Shown here: positions 13,173 through 25,830 of the stretch, in pieces | How positions within the stretch are numbered: the first letter of the stretch is position 1 | How the letters are laid out: the number at the start of each line of letters is the position of its first letter | Assembly (NCBI GenBank): GCA_026122225.1 | Contig: JANEZZ010001514.1 | Location: forward strand, 1-64,000 | Reading direction: 5' to 3' | DNA length: 64,000 nt | DNA from: Heloderma charlesbogerti | Lineage: Eukaryota; Chordata; Lepidosauria; Squamata; Helodermatidae | Program-made: the position numbers and the translations under genes | Notes under the pieces: generated by a model | Databases searched by the model: none | What the model saw: only the letters and a program-made list of their open reading frames with translations | What the model was told of the DNA's origin: nothing

Positions 13173-13626
13173 GGCACAATCCTATGGCCACTAGTCAGCA
13201 GGTAGATGGCCATAGGATAGGTCGGTTTCTGGGAACCAACCTCAGAGCCCGTGATCTGAGGTCAGTTCCCTGAGAACCGACCTCCACCCCTTCCCGCACC
13301 GCCTCATAGGCAGCGCAGAACAGCCCCATAGTCCACACTTAGAAGAAGAGCACAGAGAGGCAAAAACGGGGAGTTCCTGGGGGCATGCCAGGGCGGGGAA
13401 GTCAGAAATGCTGGTACGACACATCCTATGTGTTGTCCAGCTGCCGCTTCCCGCACCCCAAGGTCCCACGGCTAGACAGCCAAAATTGGCTGTCTAGCCA
13501 CGAAAGCTGGGCGGGGGGAGAGAGGAGGAGATCCGCTCCTCACCACTCCTCCTGCCCTGCACTGGATAGATGGTCACCCCCGGGCTTGGAGGTGACCGTC
13601 AACCCAGATAGGATTGCTCCCTCCGT
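13173..13626. mobile_element. Non-autonomous terminal-inverted-repeat element inside L1 (left arm)
   Basis: About 454 bases interrupt the L1 frame between GVDNLR and LVIDLIVLS. The ends are imperfect inverted repeats, GGCACAATCCTAT and ATAGGATTGCTCCC. TTAG lies on both sides (13169-13172, 13627-13630). The interior has its own palindromes: GGTCGGTTTCTGGGAACC near 13220 pairs with its complement near 13265-13282, and GGCTAGACAGCC pairs with GGCTGTCTAGCC around 13470-13498. Superfamily is uncertain. Confidence 0.6.
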
Positions 13627-14395
13627 TTAGTTATTGATCTGATAGTTTTAAGCACAGATAGAATGGACCAGGCTGCCATTGTTTCCTTGGATGCTGAAAA
13701 GGCCTTCAATAAAATTCATTGGAAATTAATTTTTGCTACACTGAGTAAATTTGATTTTCTTGTAGAATTTTTGTAATGGCCCAGAACTTTATACTCAACC
13801 TCAAAGAGCTAGGGTTATGACTAATGGCTTTTTTTTCCAGCTTTCTTTTCATGTAGGAGAGGTACCAGACAAAGATGTCCACTTTCTCCTTTGATATTTG
13901 ATTTATGCTTGGAACCTCTGGGCTGTGTCATTAGATGGAATAGTAGTATTCACAGCTTTGTGCATGATAGTTTAGAATTTAAAATTATTCTTTACACTGA
14001 TCCGATGATCTTTTATTGTTTATCTTGGAACTCCAGTTGTCTGTTCTGGCTCTGATGCAGTTGCTTAATATTTCTGGTAATTTGTCTGGCTATTCCATTA
14101 ATTGGTCAAAGTCTGAACTGATGCTGATTGGATATACTGTATCTTGTACTTTATTGGCTGACTGGCAATTTTGATGGTGCCCGGATGTTATTACCGATTT
14201 GGGAATATTTTATTCCTAGAGACATATCTCAAATGATCAAGCTTAATATGAATAAATTGATTGATGAGTTCTCTTGGGAATTAAAACTGAGTTTGCAGGG
14301 CAAAAAAATATAGTCAGGATGAATACTTAACCTCAGACTGTTTATGTTATATGTGGAATTCCTCTACCTATCCCTGGCAAATATTTTCCAAAAAA

Positions 14396-14441
14396 ACCAT
14401 AGAATCATAGAATAGTAGGGTTGGAAGGGGCCTACAAGGGC
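14396..14441 (-). mobile_element. CR1 3'-tail fragment (left arm)
   Basis: Starts CATAGAATCATAGAATAGTA and continues GGGTTGGAAGGGGCC, the reverse complement of the CR1 3' terminus, inserted in the L1 remnant. Only about 46 bases. Confidence 0.8.
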
Positions 14442-14736
14442 ATCAGCACCTTGTTTCATAATCAACACCTTGTTTCATAATTTTGTGCATGGGGGGGGGG
14501 TCCGCTCCACCATGATTATCCTTGGAAAGGATGCAACTTCCAGTAAAAGAAGGTGGGTCTGGTTTTCCGGACCTTGCTTTATATCATTGGGCTTATTTGT
14601 AGACTTGTACTAAATTTTTGTCTTTTCCATTTAGATCAGATTTTTCACCTTGGTCAGTTTTGGAATATTCTTGTCTGGACCTTCTCTCTAAATGGATGGT
14701 ATTCGGTCCTAGGCATATTAGAAAAGATAGGGTTAT

Positions 14737-16163
14737 AGAATCATAGAATCGTAGGGTTGGAAGGGGCCTACAAGACCATCGAGTCCAACCCCCTGCTCAA
14801 TGCAGGAATCCAAGTCAGAAGAGCATCCCTGACAGATGGCTGTGCAGCCGCATCTTTAATGCCTCCAGTGTGGGAGAGCCCACCATCTCCCTAGGTCATG
14901 AGTTCCGTTGTCATATTGCTCTAACAGTCAGGACGTTTCTCCTGATGGTCAGCCAGAATCTGGCTTCCTGTCACTTGAGCCCATTATTCATCATCCTGCA
15001 TATTGGGATGATTGAGAAGAAATCCTGGCCTTCATCTCTGTGACAACCTTTCAAGTACTTGAAGAGCACCATCATATCTCCCCTCAGTCTTCTCTTCTCC
15101 AGCTAAACATGCCCAGTTCTTTCAGTCTCTCCTCACAGGGCTTTGTTTCCAGTCCCCTGATCATCTTTGTTGCCCTCCTCTGAACCCTCTCCAGCTTGTC
15201 TGCATCCTTCTTAAAGTGCAGTGCCCAGAACTGGACACAGTACTCCAGATGAGGCCTAACCAGTGCTGAGTAGAGGGAAACTAGTACTTCCCGGGATTTG
15301 GAAGCTATGCTTCTATTAATGCAGCCCAAAATAACATTGGCCTTTTTTGCAGCCACATCACATTGTGGGCTCCTATTCAGCTTGTGATCTACAACAATTC
15401 CAAGATCCTTCTCGCTTGTACTGTTGTTGAGTCACGTATCCCCCATCTTGTAACTGTGCATTTGGTTTATTTTTCCTAAGTGCAGAATGTGGCATTTATC
15501 CCTATTAAATGTCATTCTGTTGTTTTCTGCCCAGTGCTCCAGTCTAACAAAATCACTTTGAATTTTATTTCTGTCTTCCAAGGTATTAGCTATCCCTTTG
15601 AATTTTCCAGGGTTTTAGCTATTCTGCCCAATTCTGTGACATCTGCAGATTTGATAAGGATTTCCTGCACCTCTTTCTCCAAGTCATTAATACAAATGTT
15701 GAAGAGCACTGGGCCCAGGACTGAGCCCTGCGGTACCCCACTCATTACCTCTCCCCAGTTTGAGAAGGTCCCATTGATAAGCACTCTTTGAGTCCGATTC
15801 TGTAGCCAACTGTGGATCCACCTGATTGTTGTTTCATCTATCCCACTTTGAGCTAGTTTGCTCATCAGGAGATCATGGGGCACTTTGTCGAAAGCTTTGC
15901 TAAGTCGAGGTATATGATGTCCACAGCATTCCCATGGTCCACAAGGGAGGTGACTTGATGAAAAAATGAGATCAGATTAGTCTGGCAGGATTTGTTCTTG
16001 ACAAATCCATGTTGGCTTCGAGTAATCACTGCATTGTTTTCAAGTTTCTTACAGGTTGATTGCTTTATCATCTGCTCCAGAATTTTCCCAGGGATTGTTG
16101 TCAGACTGACTGGTCTGTAGTTCCCAGGTTCCTCCTTTTTACCCTTTTTGAAGATAGTCAATG
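14737..16163 (-). mobile_element. CR1 LINE, 5'-truncated, inserted in L1 (left arm)
   Basis: Mirror of 44001-45427. L1 sequence resumes on both sides, so this insertion is younger than the L1. Confidence 0.9.
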
Positions 16164-16420
16164 GATTGCTACCTTGGCATCTGTATCTGATGTGTCTATG
16201 GATCTCAGGTTGCATCTTATTCAGCAAAAACTTTTGTTTCATGGCTATTGGATGCCACAACATTTCCTTAATAAGGGTTTGTCTAAGTTGTCCAATTGTT
16301 GGAGGTATAATGCAGTTAATGCTTCTTTTAAGCATATGTATTTGCAAGCCCAGTAGTTGCCTCTTTTGGGGAGGAGGCCATTATATGGATAAATTTTGTA
16401 TTGGAACAGTCTTTAATGTT

Positions 16421-16698
16421 TACTGAAGTACATGCTATTTTAAATGATCTACCTGCTTCCTGGAAGTTAATGCATGGTCAGTGCAAATGGATTCTCAATG
16501 CCCTTCTGACAGCTAAGTACTGATATTACAATATTGGAAGGATAAATGCTCACCTCCTATAATGCAATAGATTGAATACCTTACAATGCTTTCAGTATTT
16601 GAACAAGTTGTGTATAGACACCACCTGCAAATGGATGCTCATTTGAATATTTGGTCTGCTGTTGTTGAAGTTTATGTATAGTTCTTAGAAACTGTGTC

Positions 16699-16745
<47 letters not shown>

Positions 16746-16908
16746 CTATAGAAAGACTAACAACAGAGTATTTTTAAAAAAAACACCTTTGAGCTAAACA
16801 TTTCAGCTTCTGCCTCAACAGTAGCTGTACTGTTAAATGGATATCAGGAGTGGCAGTTTAGAATGCCTGGAGATGAAAGTTCCTTAGGAGAAAAAACAGA
16901 AGTATGAC
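16421..16908. other. No gene; TA microsatellite
   Basis: AT-rich sequence. A (TA)n tract lies at 16701-16741 and starts CTATAT, whereas the mirror at 43421-43462 ends ATATATG; this is the one-base offset change between the arms. Confidence 0.5.
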
Positions 16909-17723
16909 TAGGGATGTCAGAGAATTCCCCCGAAAACCGTTGAGGAACAAAGCCCCCCCCCCAACCCACGAAAGGCGCGTGGGACAAAGTGCCCGCCGCC
17001 CCCACCCCACGAAAGGTGCGTGAAACGGAGCACTTACCTGCTCCCATCCACACTGTTGTGGGAATGGCGGCCGTCCAGCGGCTGCCATTCGTGTCTTCCT
17101 CTTCAGCCGTGATAGGCTACGTACATACTTACCTAGCCTATCACGGCTAACACAGGGACGCCATTTGCATCCCTGCGGAGGCCATGATAGGCTACGTATT
17201 TACATAGCCTATCATGGCGGGGGGGGGGAACCCAGTGTATGCAAATGGCGGCGGCTACCGCCATTTGCGTATGCTGGGTTTTTTTCCCCCCCTGCCACGA
17301 TAAGCTACGTAAGTATTTATGTAGCCTATCACGGCAGGGGGGGAAAAAAACCAGAGTACGCAAATGGCGGCGGCTTCCACCATTTGCATACGCTGGGGTT
17401 TTCCCCCTGCCGTGATAGGTTATGTAAATTTTTACGTAGCCTATCACGGCGAAAGAAAGGGACGCAAATGACGGCGGCTATGACAGCCACCATTTGTGTC
17501 CCTGCAGGTCTGCCCAGCGGCTGGATGTCTGGCTGTGGGTGGCTGGAGCCGGCCGGCGGCTCTGCGGCTTGGCCATGGAGCGGAGCCGGCCAGCCAGGAT
17601 TCCAGGGGAAGGCACAGAGCGCCTCCCCCCCCCGGCAAGGATTCCGGGGGGAGGGACAGAGCGCCTCTCCCCCCCCCAGCGGAACCTGGCAGAGCCAGGT
17701 AAGCGGGGTTTCGTACACCCCTA
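16909..17723 (+). mobile_element. hAT-like hairpin-ladder element, copy d (left arm)
   Basis: Full-length copy of 815 bases with B-type end TAGGGATGTCAGAGAATTCC and A-type end CGTACACCCCTA. The 8-bp target duplication is agtatgac / cgtatgac (one mismatch). The interior alternates palindromes with TAGGCTACGTA cores (17105-17145, 17187-17215, 17295-17335, 17408-17450) and CAAATGGCGG palindromes. Outward GGTAAG motifs lie at 17031-17040 (minus) and 17698-17705 (plus). Confidence 0.9.
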
Positions 17724-18045
17724 CGTATGACTGGTATAGTGCTTACAAATTGGCCTCCAGACAAAGGCCATTGGGACTAAGAGTTCTCAGTCTGTAGATC
17801 CAGAATTTTTCCCTTTTGTCAAGCATGTCAGTGTCTTTTGTTTGTTCTCCTGGAAGCAACTGTCAATCAGAAAGACTATGTGCAGGTGAGCTGAAATGTC
17901 TTGCAACTGGCTGCTCCGGTTTTTTGTAAGAATTACAGATTTGAGGCTATGGAATCTTGTTCTTCGGTCCATTGTAGTTTTCCCTACATATTTTTTGCAT
18001 ACAACATCCGCAGCGACCTTGATGCTGTTGTTAGTGCAGTACCAT
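17724..18045. other. No gene or repeat recognised (left arm)
   Basis: Spacer between hAT-d and hAT-e with no supported ORF. Mirrored at 42118-42439. Confidence 0.4.
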
Positions 18046-18560
18046 TAGGGATGTCAGAGAATTCTGCCATGGATCTCGGTGAGGCCGAATGCACTGGCAT
18101 TCGGCCCCCCAAAATCTGTGGCGGAACGGCCTGCCCCCCGCCCCCCCTGCGGATCCCCCCCAGGACGAGACTTACCTGGGGCGGATGTTCTGGGCGGTGG
18201 TGTCTTCGGCGGCGTCTTCGGCGGCGTCTTCGGAGGCGTCTTCGGCGGCTGGTCTTCCGACCAGCTGCCGCTGCCGCCATTTGCAGTCTGGTCGCCTGGG
18301 TTGTTTTTTTTTGACAGAGACATGATAGGCTACGTAAAGACTTATGTAGCCTATCACATCCCGGTTAAAAAACAACAACAACGGCGTACGCAAATGGTGG
18401 CGGCTATGTCTGCCGCCATTTGCGTTCCTTATTTTGGGCCATCTTAGTCTACGTAAATATTTACGTAGACTATTACAGTGAAAAGAAAGGGGAACGCAAA
18501 TAGCGTAGTGGGCGCTATTTGCGTCCCTTTTTGATTTGCCGTTTTAGCCTACGTAAATAT
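18046..18560 (+). mobile_element. hAT-like hairpin-ladder element, copy e, truncated (left arm)
   Basis: B-type end TAGGGATGTCAGAGAATTCT, GGCCGAATGC stem, CTTACCTGGGGCGGATG, then a local expansion of GGCGTCTTC units (18200-18245) not seen in other copies, then palindromes at 18325-18360, 18385-18425, 18440-18478 and 18490-18525. It ends inside the next palindrome (CTACGTAAATATG) with no A-type end. Confidence 0.85.
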
Positions 18561-18716
18561 GTGCAAAAATTGGGGCAGATTGGACAAGGGGGAGCTTAGC
18601 TATATCCCCAAAACAGACTTTTTGCCCCTGTGGAAAAATGCGCAAAAGAGTGTTCCCCACCATAACAGTGGGTGGCCTGCCCGGGCCACCCACAATCATA
18701 TGTATGCATTGAAACT

Positions 18717-18857
18717 GATATGTTCAAAGCTATTCAAGACAAGGCTGGACAGCCACTTGTCAGGGATGCTCTGACTTGGATTCCTGCATTGAGCCGGGTG
18801 TTGGACTTGATGGTCTGATAGGCCCCCTCCAACCCTGCTATTCTATGATTCTATGTA
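18717..18857 (+). mobile_element. CR1 3'-terminal fragment (left arm)
   Basis: About 140 bases of the CR1 3' end: GGCTGGACAGCCACTTGTCA, TTCCTGCATTGAGC, TTGGACTTGATGG and the terminal ATTCTATGATTCTATG. Opposite orientation to the larger CR1 copies of this arm. Confidence 0.9.
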
Positions 18858-21800
18858 GCTACCATACCACCCCATTTCTTTTCTTTTGTTGAACTTTTAT
18901 AATAAAAATAAGTCATAAAAAAACAAACCTATCTTGTAAGATCTCAAGATAAGAAGATAGAAAAGTAACACTATGGAATACGTGCAAGATGTACACATCA
19001 CCTGAGGAAATGCCATAATTAGGAGTCCAGGTAGAAGAAGAAATGGGGGTGGGGGGTGGAGTCAAGACTTTGTGCTCATGAAAGCTGCTTCCAGACAAGG
19101 GATTTATTGTGGACTCACCATAGCTCATTCACTGACATTTTATGGGGCCCCACCATGATGTCATCATGCAGTTGTAATCCTCCCATATTTTCCAAGTGCA
19201 GCTTCTTACTGCAGGAAATCTGACCTTTTGGAGAAGGGCAGAAGAGTAAGGCAATCTCTGCAGTTGTAGATGCCCTTAGCACAACTCTTCCATCTTTTTA
19301 AGAGGCATGTTTTGATGTGGGCAGGTAAGCCCACATATTTCAGCACAAATCCAGTCAAATCTTTATGGCGCACACCATTTTATAATTATTGTTTTTTTTT
19401 AAATGGCCTTTAAAGCAGCACTAAAATGCTATTCTGTCTGTCCATCCATCTGTCTCTTGATAGATACATAGCTAGATAGAAATATCCATATTCATATATA
19501 TATATATCTCCCCCATAAATACATAGCCCTATTCATTTAAGATCTATTAGATGAATAGTAATACCAATTAAATGAATTTTGTAGTGTGTATTGTGTGTGT
19601 GTATGGGGAAAAAAGAATCCTTTCCATATACTGCCATTTTAACAAAGTGGTTAATGATGGTGACTGGAAAGGTATCTGTTTTTTGTAAAACATCAACAAC
19701 ACAATATAGAGTTAAGTTCAATAATATTGAAATAGTATTATAGCATTATGATGCTACAATGCTCATATGAAAAGTAAATTTTAAAACCCTTCCTAGTCAC
19801 TGTCATTATCCTCCTTGCTAAAATCCATTTTAGCGTGATTGGGAAGGGTTCCCCCACCCCTCTATCTGAGAGAGAGAGAGAGCATCCTAGGTGTATAGCA
19901 TTCTTTCAGTTGTGGTATTTTTCATTATTGTTTACCAAGGGTATAGTAAATGTGGGCTGAGCTGTGACCCACAAAAAATGTGGGTTTTTGCTGCCTGATA
20001 AATCACTACAGAAGAGTAGTGCTCAGGGCACTGGTGTGGACAGACCATAGTGGGATGTACACAGAGGAAAAACACAATATCCCCCAGTAGTGTGAAAACT
20101 GAATTGCCATTTCACATGTAGCTTACAGCACTGTCCAACTGGAAGCATACAAACTATTAATGCTGTACATGATACAACAAAAAACCTCATTTTTGCAATA
20201 AGTACCTGAGAAATGAACTTTCTTTCTTCCCCATAGACTTGCTTTTATGGGACCGTTTGTTGATGTGCCACCCTGAGTATTACTTCCATATTGTGAAATC
20301 CACTTAAATAGGTCGTTTGCCTTAAAAACTGAGTTGTTATCCCAAGGTTTTGTATTTATTGTGATTGTATTTCTGAAGTCTGTATTTGTAACCACACTCT
20401 CACTCCCTCCCTCCCTCACCCCGTCCCTCCCTCAAATGTACACACTTGAACAGCTGGAAAAATTAGTCCATTTAACACAACTACATGCCTCAGAGTACAA
20501 AGATTACAAGACACATTAAAAAACTGAAAAGGGCCTTTTGTTCAGCCACTTCTCCTGCTGTTGCATTTGAATAAAATCATCAGAGGCGAGAAGGGAGGAA
20601 TAAACCAGACAAAAGGAAAAGAGGTTCCCATGGAAAATGAAATAAAGCGCCTTAAAATTCTACAGTATCTTAGCTTAGCAATGCCAAAAGTTGTAGAATA
20701 CATTGTAGATTAGGGTTGACTGGGGCAGGGAAAAGAAAGAATTGTCCATAAACCATGTGGGAAAAGACCCAAATCATCAAGTGTTCTTCTCCCTTTTTCT
20801 CACAATTTTTTTTTGTTCAGATACTCCTGTTTCCTTGTGTGTTTGCATGTGTAATTCCGTATGTTTATGTTTAGTATTTACTCTTTTTCCAGTTCTCCCC
20901 AAAAAGCGAGGGGCGTATGTGTCAGAAGAAAAAACCCAAGGATGTTTCTGTTGTTGTTTTTCAAAGCACAAAAAAATGAGATGTAAAGAGCTCAAATAAT
21001 TCCAGGCAAAGAACGTGGACCCAGGCATGTGATGGCAGTTGCAGTCTTGAAACTTCACCAGCCTGGACAATATGAGATGCTCTGAGATTCTTCCAGACTG
21101 GTGGGGGTATAAGAGCAACAAGCCAATAAGTATTTTTTTAAAAAAAATCAAAGAAAGAAGGAAGCACTTTGTTCAAGAGAATGGTACAGTAGCTAGAGTG
21201 TTGTTTTTGGCTATGAGAAATTACAGTTCAAGTCCTCTATGCAAGCAGCCATGGGCAAGGTATTCACTTTCAGTCAAGCCTACTGAAAGGAAGTTTCAGG
21301 GCTAAAATACCACTTCTTGGAAACACAGGTGAGACACAAATGTAAAACTAACAGGAAGATTTCATTTAACATCTTGCTGGAAAAGTTTTTTTTTTATCAT
21401 TATAGTAAAAACTTCATGGAATGTAATTATTGATCTCTGTGACGATTTCCTTTTATTTTGGAGCAAGACAACTGAGAGTTCCAGGGTTTAAGGAAATGGT
21501 AAAACAAAAGCCAAAGGCTGGTCAGTAGAGCCTTGTCTTTGCATATTTATTTAATTACTTACTTACTTCACTTGGCACTGGCAGATGCCTGCCTAAATGT
21601 TCTTTGCCTCGGATGAAAAAAATTGTTAGAAGTAATTTCAAAACACAAAAATCCACAAAATACAATTCAATAAAATTCAAAAATCAGCGCTACAACAATT
21701 ATAAAACAGTGAGAAACGCTTAAAAATAACATCAATCACAAACAATACATACATACAAGTTCCAGAGAGGAAGGGATCCACATTTAAAACACAGCATAGT

Positions 21801-23364
21801 GTAAAGCTAATGTATCAGATTTTCAAAGTGTATGAGAATTAGAGGTCTTTGCCGGGTGCCAAAAGGACACTGAAGTAGGTGGCGGGCAAGCTGTCTCAGG
21901 GCAGGGCATGCCATAAATGAGGGGCCATGGAGGAGAGTTTGGCATGCTGAGATATGGCGTGCTTGGGAGAGTCTCTGGTATGCAGCCTGGCTGGCTGGCT
22001 GGCTGGCTGGCTGGCTCCAAGATTCTACAGCAAGTTCCGCAATGGGGTGATGGGGAAAGGCAAACAGTCGATCCACACCAACCAAGGCTGTCTCGTTGAG
22101 TTAGATGCATAACCTTCACTCACCTGATAGAGATTTGGCTTTTGAACTCATAGCATCAGTGCTATGACCTCTAGAACTTTTATCGCTTTGCATACCTGGC
22201 TCACACCGTGCATTCCTGCCCAAATCTCTACAAGAGCCTCCAGGCCCCTCCTGTCAACATTAATTTCTTTGCTGTTCCTTCAATCAGCCAGATTCAGAAA
22301 GTGTCTCACACCTCCCATATCTGACCTTGCTTTGACAGTAGTTTTGTAACACTCAGGTTTACCTCCAGTGCTACTGACTTGTATTGAGATAGGAGACTGG
22401 ATCAGGTACCTCAGAAATGGGCTGTTAGGCTTAGAAAAAGTTGAACGATTCTTCTCTGGTGAAAGTTAGGGAACTTTGTATCTCCAAAAAGCACATTTCA
22501 AAGTATGGATAAGTTTTCTGGAGTCTGTAGTTCTCAAGGTATTAGAATTGCTAAATTGTGCACAATTTGTTTTTGCTTATCTGGTCGAAACAGTTTGCTT
22601 TTCTCGACATTCTTTGCATGTTTCTCCCAAGTAGGGTCTCCAGAGCTAGGTTTAGGTGGAATGTGGTGGCAACTCTTGACTGAGGGCTTGTCAGCTTTGT
22701 ATTCTCAACAGAGAACTGCTTCACTAGCCCCCGTTGTCCTGGTGAAATGGAGATGATGACACCCTCAACACAGCTTGACTAAGAACTTGCATTAATGATT
22801 TCTTTTGATCCAAGGTGTGAAAACAAAGGGTGTGTATAGGGTTTGGCCAGATCACAAATCTAGAACCAAACTGGGCTGATTCGGACAGATTCAGGAGATG
22901 AAGCCAACTGAATTTGAATCTGAACACTCCTGAAGATTCAGGATTTGAAGGGGCACAGAGACAGACAGGCGCTATTCAGGCATTATACATCTACGCAGAG
23001 TAAACACACAAGGAAGGGGAGCACACTAGCCACACTGCCTCCTCGTGCATTTCCATTGTCCTCCACTTATTCATTTTCATTTATTACATTTCCATACCAC
23101 CCAACAGCCAAAGCTCTCTTAAAAATACTGTAGCAGACTTCAGGTTTCTAGAAATGTAATTAGGTCTAAACAACAGGGCAAGGTTAACACAAATTTATAA
23201 AATAAAAGAAATGGACAGAACAGAATTCAGGTAATAAAAAAGGGGAAGTCAATATATATATATAACAATGATACCAGAATTAACCAGTGCTTCCAGCATT
23301 TAAATAAATACAGTTTCAACCAGCAGTAACACGTAGACCACAGTGAGTCTGTTGCAGTTCTGTC
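18858..23364. other. 4.5 kb without recognisable gene (left arm)
   Basis: No ORF above 124 codons and no domain recognised. Contains microsatellites: TATATA near 19496-19508, AG near 19867-19882, CTCC/TCCC near 20400-20430, and (GGCT)n near 21986-22015. Sequence composition is ordinary and AT-rich. Mirrored at 36799-41305. Confidence 0.5.
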
Positions 23365-24468
23365 TGTCAGGGTTGGATCTGAGCCCATAGAGTCCCAAAG
23401 TAGCTCTGATTCTGAGGAGGAGATAGAGTCCGTGGGAGAGGAACCCCTTCAGGTTTCAGAGGTGCAGTTGGAGGGGGACACCCCCCCGCTTACATTCCTG
23501 GGAGGGATACTGACCCTGGCATTGAAAGGGAGGAACAACTTGAGCTTTTAGACGCGAGGCACAGGAGCAGGCTCAAGCGAGAGGTTGTGGGAGCCGAGCT
23601 GAGGTGCTCAGCCCGTTTGGCTCGACGTCAGCAGCTCCGCCCCGAGGCCCCACGGGAAAGGGGTAGGGATGTCAGATAATTCCGCCACGGACTCCAGTGA
23701 GGCTGGATTTTTTCGAATCCGGCCCCCCAGAATCCATGGCGGAATGGCCTCCCCCCCCCCCGCTACCCTGCGGAATCCTCCCGGGACAGAGCTTACCTGG
23801 CGGCGGATGTGGAGGCAGATGCAGCAGTGGATGTGGCGGTGGCGGCTCCGGCTGGTCTCCCAGCTGCTGCTGGGCTGCTGTGGCCACAAATGGTGGCTGC
23901 TGTAGCAGCCGCCATTTGCGTGGCTGCCTTTTGCCATGATAGGCTACATAAATACTTACGTAGCCTATCACGGCAAAGATCAGGGGTGCAAATGGCGGCC
24001 GCTATGCCATTTGCGTGGCTGCCTTTTGCCATGATAGGCTATGTAAGTATTTATGTAGCCTATCACGGCAAAAGGCAGCCACGCAAACAGCGTAGCAGCC
24101 GCCATTTGCGTGGCTGCCTTTGGTCGTGATAGGCTACGTAAGTATTTACGTAGCCTATCACGGCTTGGCAGCCACGCAAATGGCGGCCGGCATAGCGGCT
24201 GCCATTTGTGGCCGCAGCAGCCTGGCAGCAGCCAGAATTCCGGCAGCAGCCGTCCACAGCCGGCAGCTCCGCGGAGTCGCCGTGGCGTGGAGCTGGCCGG
24301 GGAGGATTCCAGGGGGGAGGGACAGAGCACCTCCCCCCCACTGCCGATGCCCCGGAACGGACGGGTGAGTGGGATTCATACATCCCTAGAAAGCGGGAGA
24401 ATTTCCCCTCCTACTCCTTAAGTTCAGAGAGTTGCCGCGCAACTTTTTTTTCCAAACGGAGACCAAGC
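23365..24468 (+). mobile_element. LTR-like fragment interrupted by hAT-f (left arm)
   Basis: Starts TGTCAGGGTTGGATCTGAGC, the same start as the solo LTR at 60950. It shares stretches with it (TCTGATTCTGAG, GAGGCACAGGAGC-like, AAGTTCAGAG and CCAAACGGAGACCAA). The hAT-f insertion occupies 23664-24388. The expected LTR 3' part does not follow in this orientation (see 24469-24622). Confidence 0.6.
23664..24388 (+). mobile_element. hAT-like hairpin-ladder element, copy f (left arm)
   Basis: Full copy of 725 bases: B-type end TAGGGATGTCAGATAATTCC and A-type end CATACATCCCTA. The 8-bp target duplication is gaaagggg / gaaagcgg (one mismatch). Rungs alternate TTTTGCCATGATAGGCTACA-type and GCAGCCACGCAAATGG-type palindromes. 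The A side has GGGTGAGT instead of GGTAAGT, which still fits the donor consensus GTRAGT. Confidence 0.9.
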
Positions 24469-24622
24469 TGTCAGGAATGCCCTTGTAGTCTTCTGAGCCC
24501 TCCAATAGCCAGAATCAACAGTCAGACAAAAGGGCTGCTTTCTAAAGCTTTATTTCCATTCAACCTAATGAGGCTTACAGATGCTAATTGCCTAAGACTC
24601 AGAGGAAATACTAAGGAACAGC
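24469..24622 (-). mobile_element. LTR 3'-end-like fragment in opposite orientation (left arm)
   Basis: On the minus strand this reads AATAAAGCTTTAG, then GGCTATTGGAGGGC, and ends CATTCCTGACA. This matches the 3' part of the solo LTR at 60950-62976 (AATAAAGCCTTGG, GGCTATTGGAGGGG, CTCCTGACA). It abuts the plus-oriented 5' LTR fragment head to head. Confidence 0.55.
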
Positions 24623-25830
24623 CTACCTGGGGTTTCTAAGGGTTAGGATGTCAGTTGGTCTCTGTTTGGAGGAAAAGCGCAGCAACTCAGAAGAACCACC
24701 CACTAACAGCATCTCGATCTTGTCTGGATTGAGTTTCAGTTTATTAGCCCTCATCCAGTCCATTGTCACAGCCAGGCACTGATCTAGCACATCCACAGTC
24801 TTACTAGTTGAAGATGAGAAGGAGAAGGAGAGCTGCGTGTCATCGCCATACTGATGGCAGTGCCCTCCAGAACTCCAGATGACTGCACTCAGTGGTTTCA
24901 TGTAGATGCTGAATAGCATGAGGGACAAAACTGACCCCTGCAGAACCCCATTTGGAGCTATGGCAGAACAATATTCCCCAAGCACCACCTTCTGGAGCTG
25001 ACCCTCCAAACAGGAGTGAAAACACTGCAATGCAGCACCTCCCACTCCCAGCTCAGACAATCATCCCAGAAGGATACTATAGTTGATGGCACTGAAAGCC
25101 GCTGACAGATCAAGGAGAATCAACAGGGTCACACTCCCCGTGTCTCTCCCGACATAGGTCATCATACAGAATGACCAAAGCCATTTCCATGCCAAAACCT
25201 GGCCTGAGCCCTGACTGAAACAGATCCATATAATCAGTCGCATCCAAGACTGTCTCGAGCTGGTCAGCAACCAGCTGCTCAAGGACCTTGCCCAGGAGAG
25301 GAACATTTGCCCTGGCCTATCATTATTAAGGTTTTCTGGGTCTAGGGAGGATTTCTTCAGGAGTGGTCTCATCACTGCCTCTTTCAGGCAGCCCACGACC
25401 ACTCCCTCTTGCAAAGAGGCATTAATCACTTCCCTGGCCCAGCCAACTGTTCCCTCCCTGCTAGTTTTTATGAGCCAAGAGGGGCAAGGATCCAGTACTG
25501 AAGTGGTTGCATAAACCTGTCCAAGCACCTCATCATCATCCTCGAAACTCATTCAAGAAAACTGGACCAGGCTGTGCTCTGGGTGGCTCACCTGATTCAC
25601 CTGCTGTGACAATGGAGTCCTGGCAGATGCAAGATATTTTATCTTGGAAGTGCCTTGCAAATGTATTACAGCAGGCCTCAGCCAGATCCACAGTGTCCTT
25701 AGGACCAGCATGTAATAGACCCTGGGCGACCCTGAAAAGCTCTGCACATGTGCTCTTGCACATGGAGGATTCAATAGAGGAAGCAAGATGTTATTTCTGT
25801 GCTGCCCTCACTGCCCCGTAATATATGTGA
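24623..25830 (-). pseudogene. L2-clade LINE reverse transcriptase remnant (left arm)
   Basis: Mirror of 34333-35540, described there. Confidence 0.85.

Larger units (their letters stand above)
12600..16420 (+). mobile_element. L1 LINE ORF2 remnant, broken by insertions (left arm)
   Basis: The plus strand carries pieces of an L1 ORF2 in order. They are FLKFYSDLYS (about 12660), KSPGLDRLPIEWYK (about 12850), RPISLTN (about 13035), the motif A region LDAEKAFNKIHW (about 13690), GTRQRCPLSP (13859-13890), a decayed catalytic box YTDP instead of YADD (about 13993), a GGSGFPDLALYHWAY-like stretch (about 14545) and a C-terminal CWRY stretch (about 16300). It is interrupted by a terminal-repeat element (13173-13626), a short CR1 tail (14396-14441) and a CR1 (14737-16163). 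It is dead: multiple stops and frameshifts. Confidence 0.85.

Noticed and set aside
23365..24468. Full endogenous retrovirus
   Set aside because: No gag, protease, polymerase or envelope-like frames near any LTR-like piece; only LTR fragments and one solo LTR are supported.
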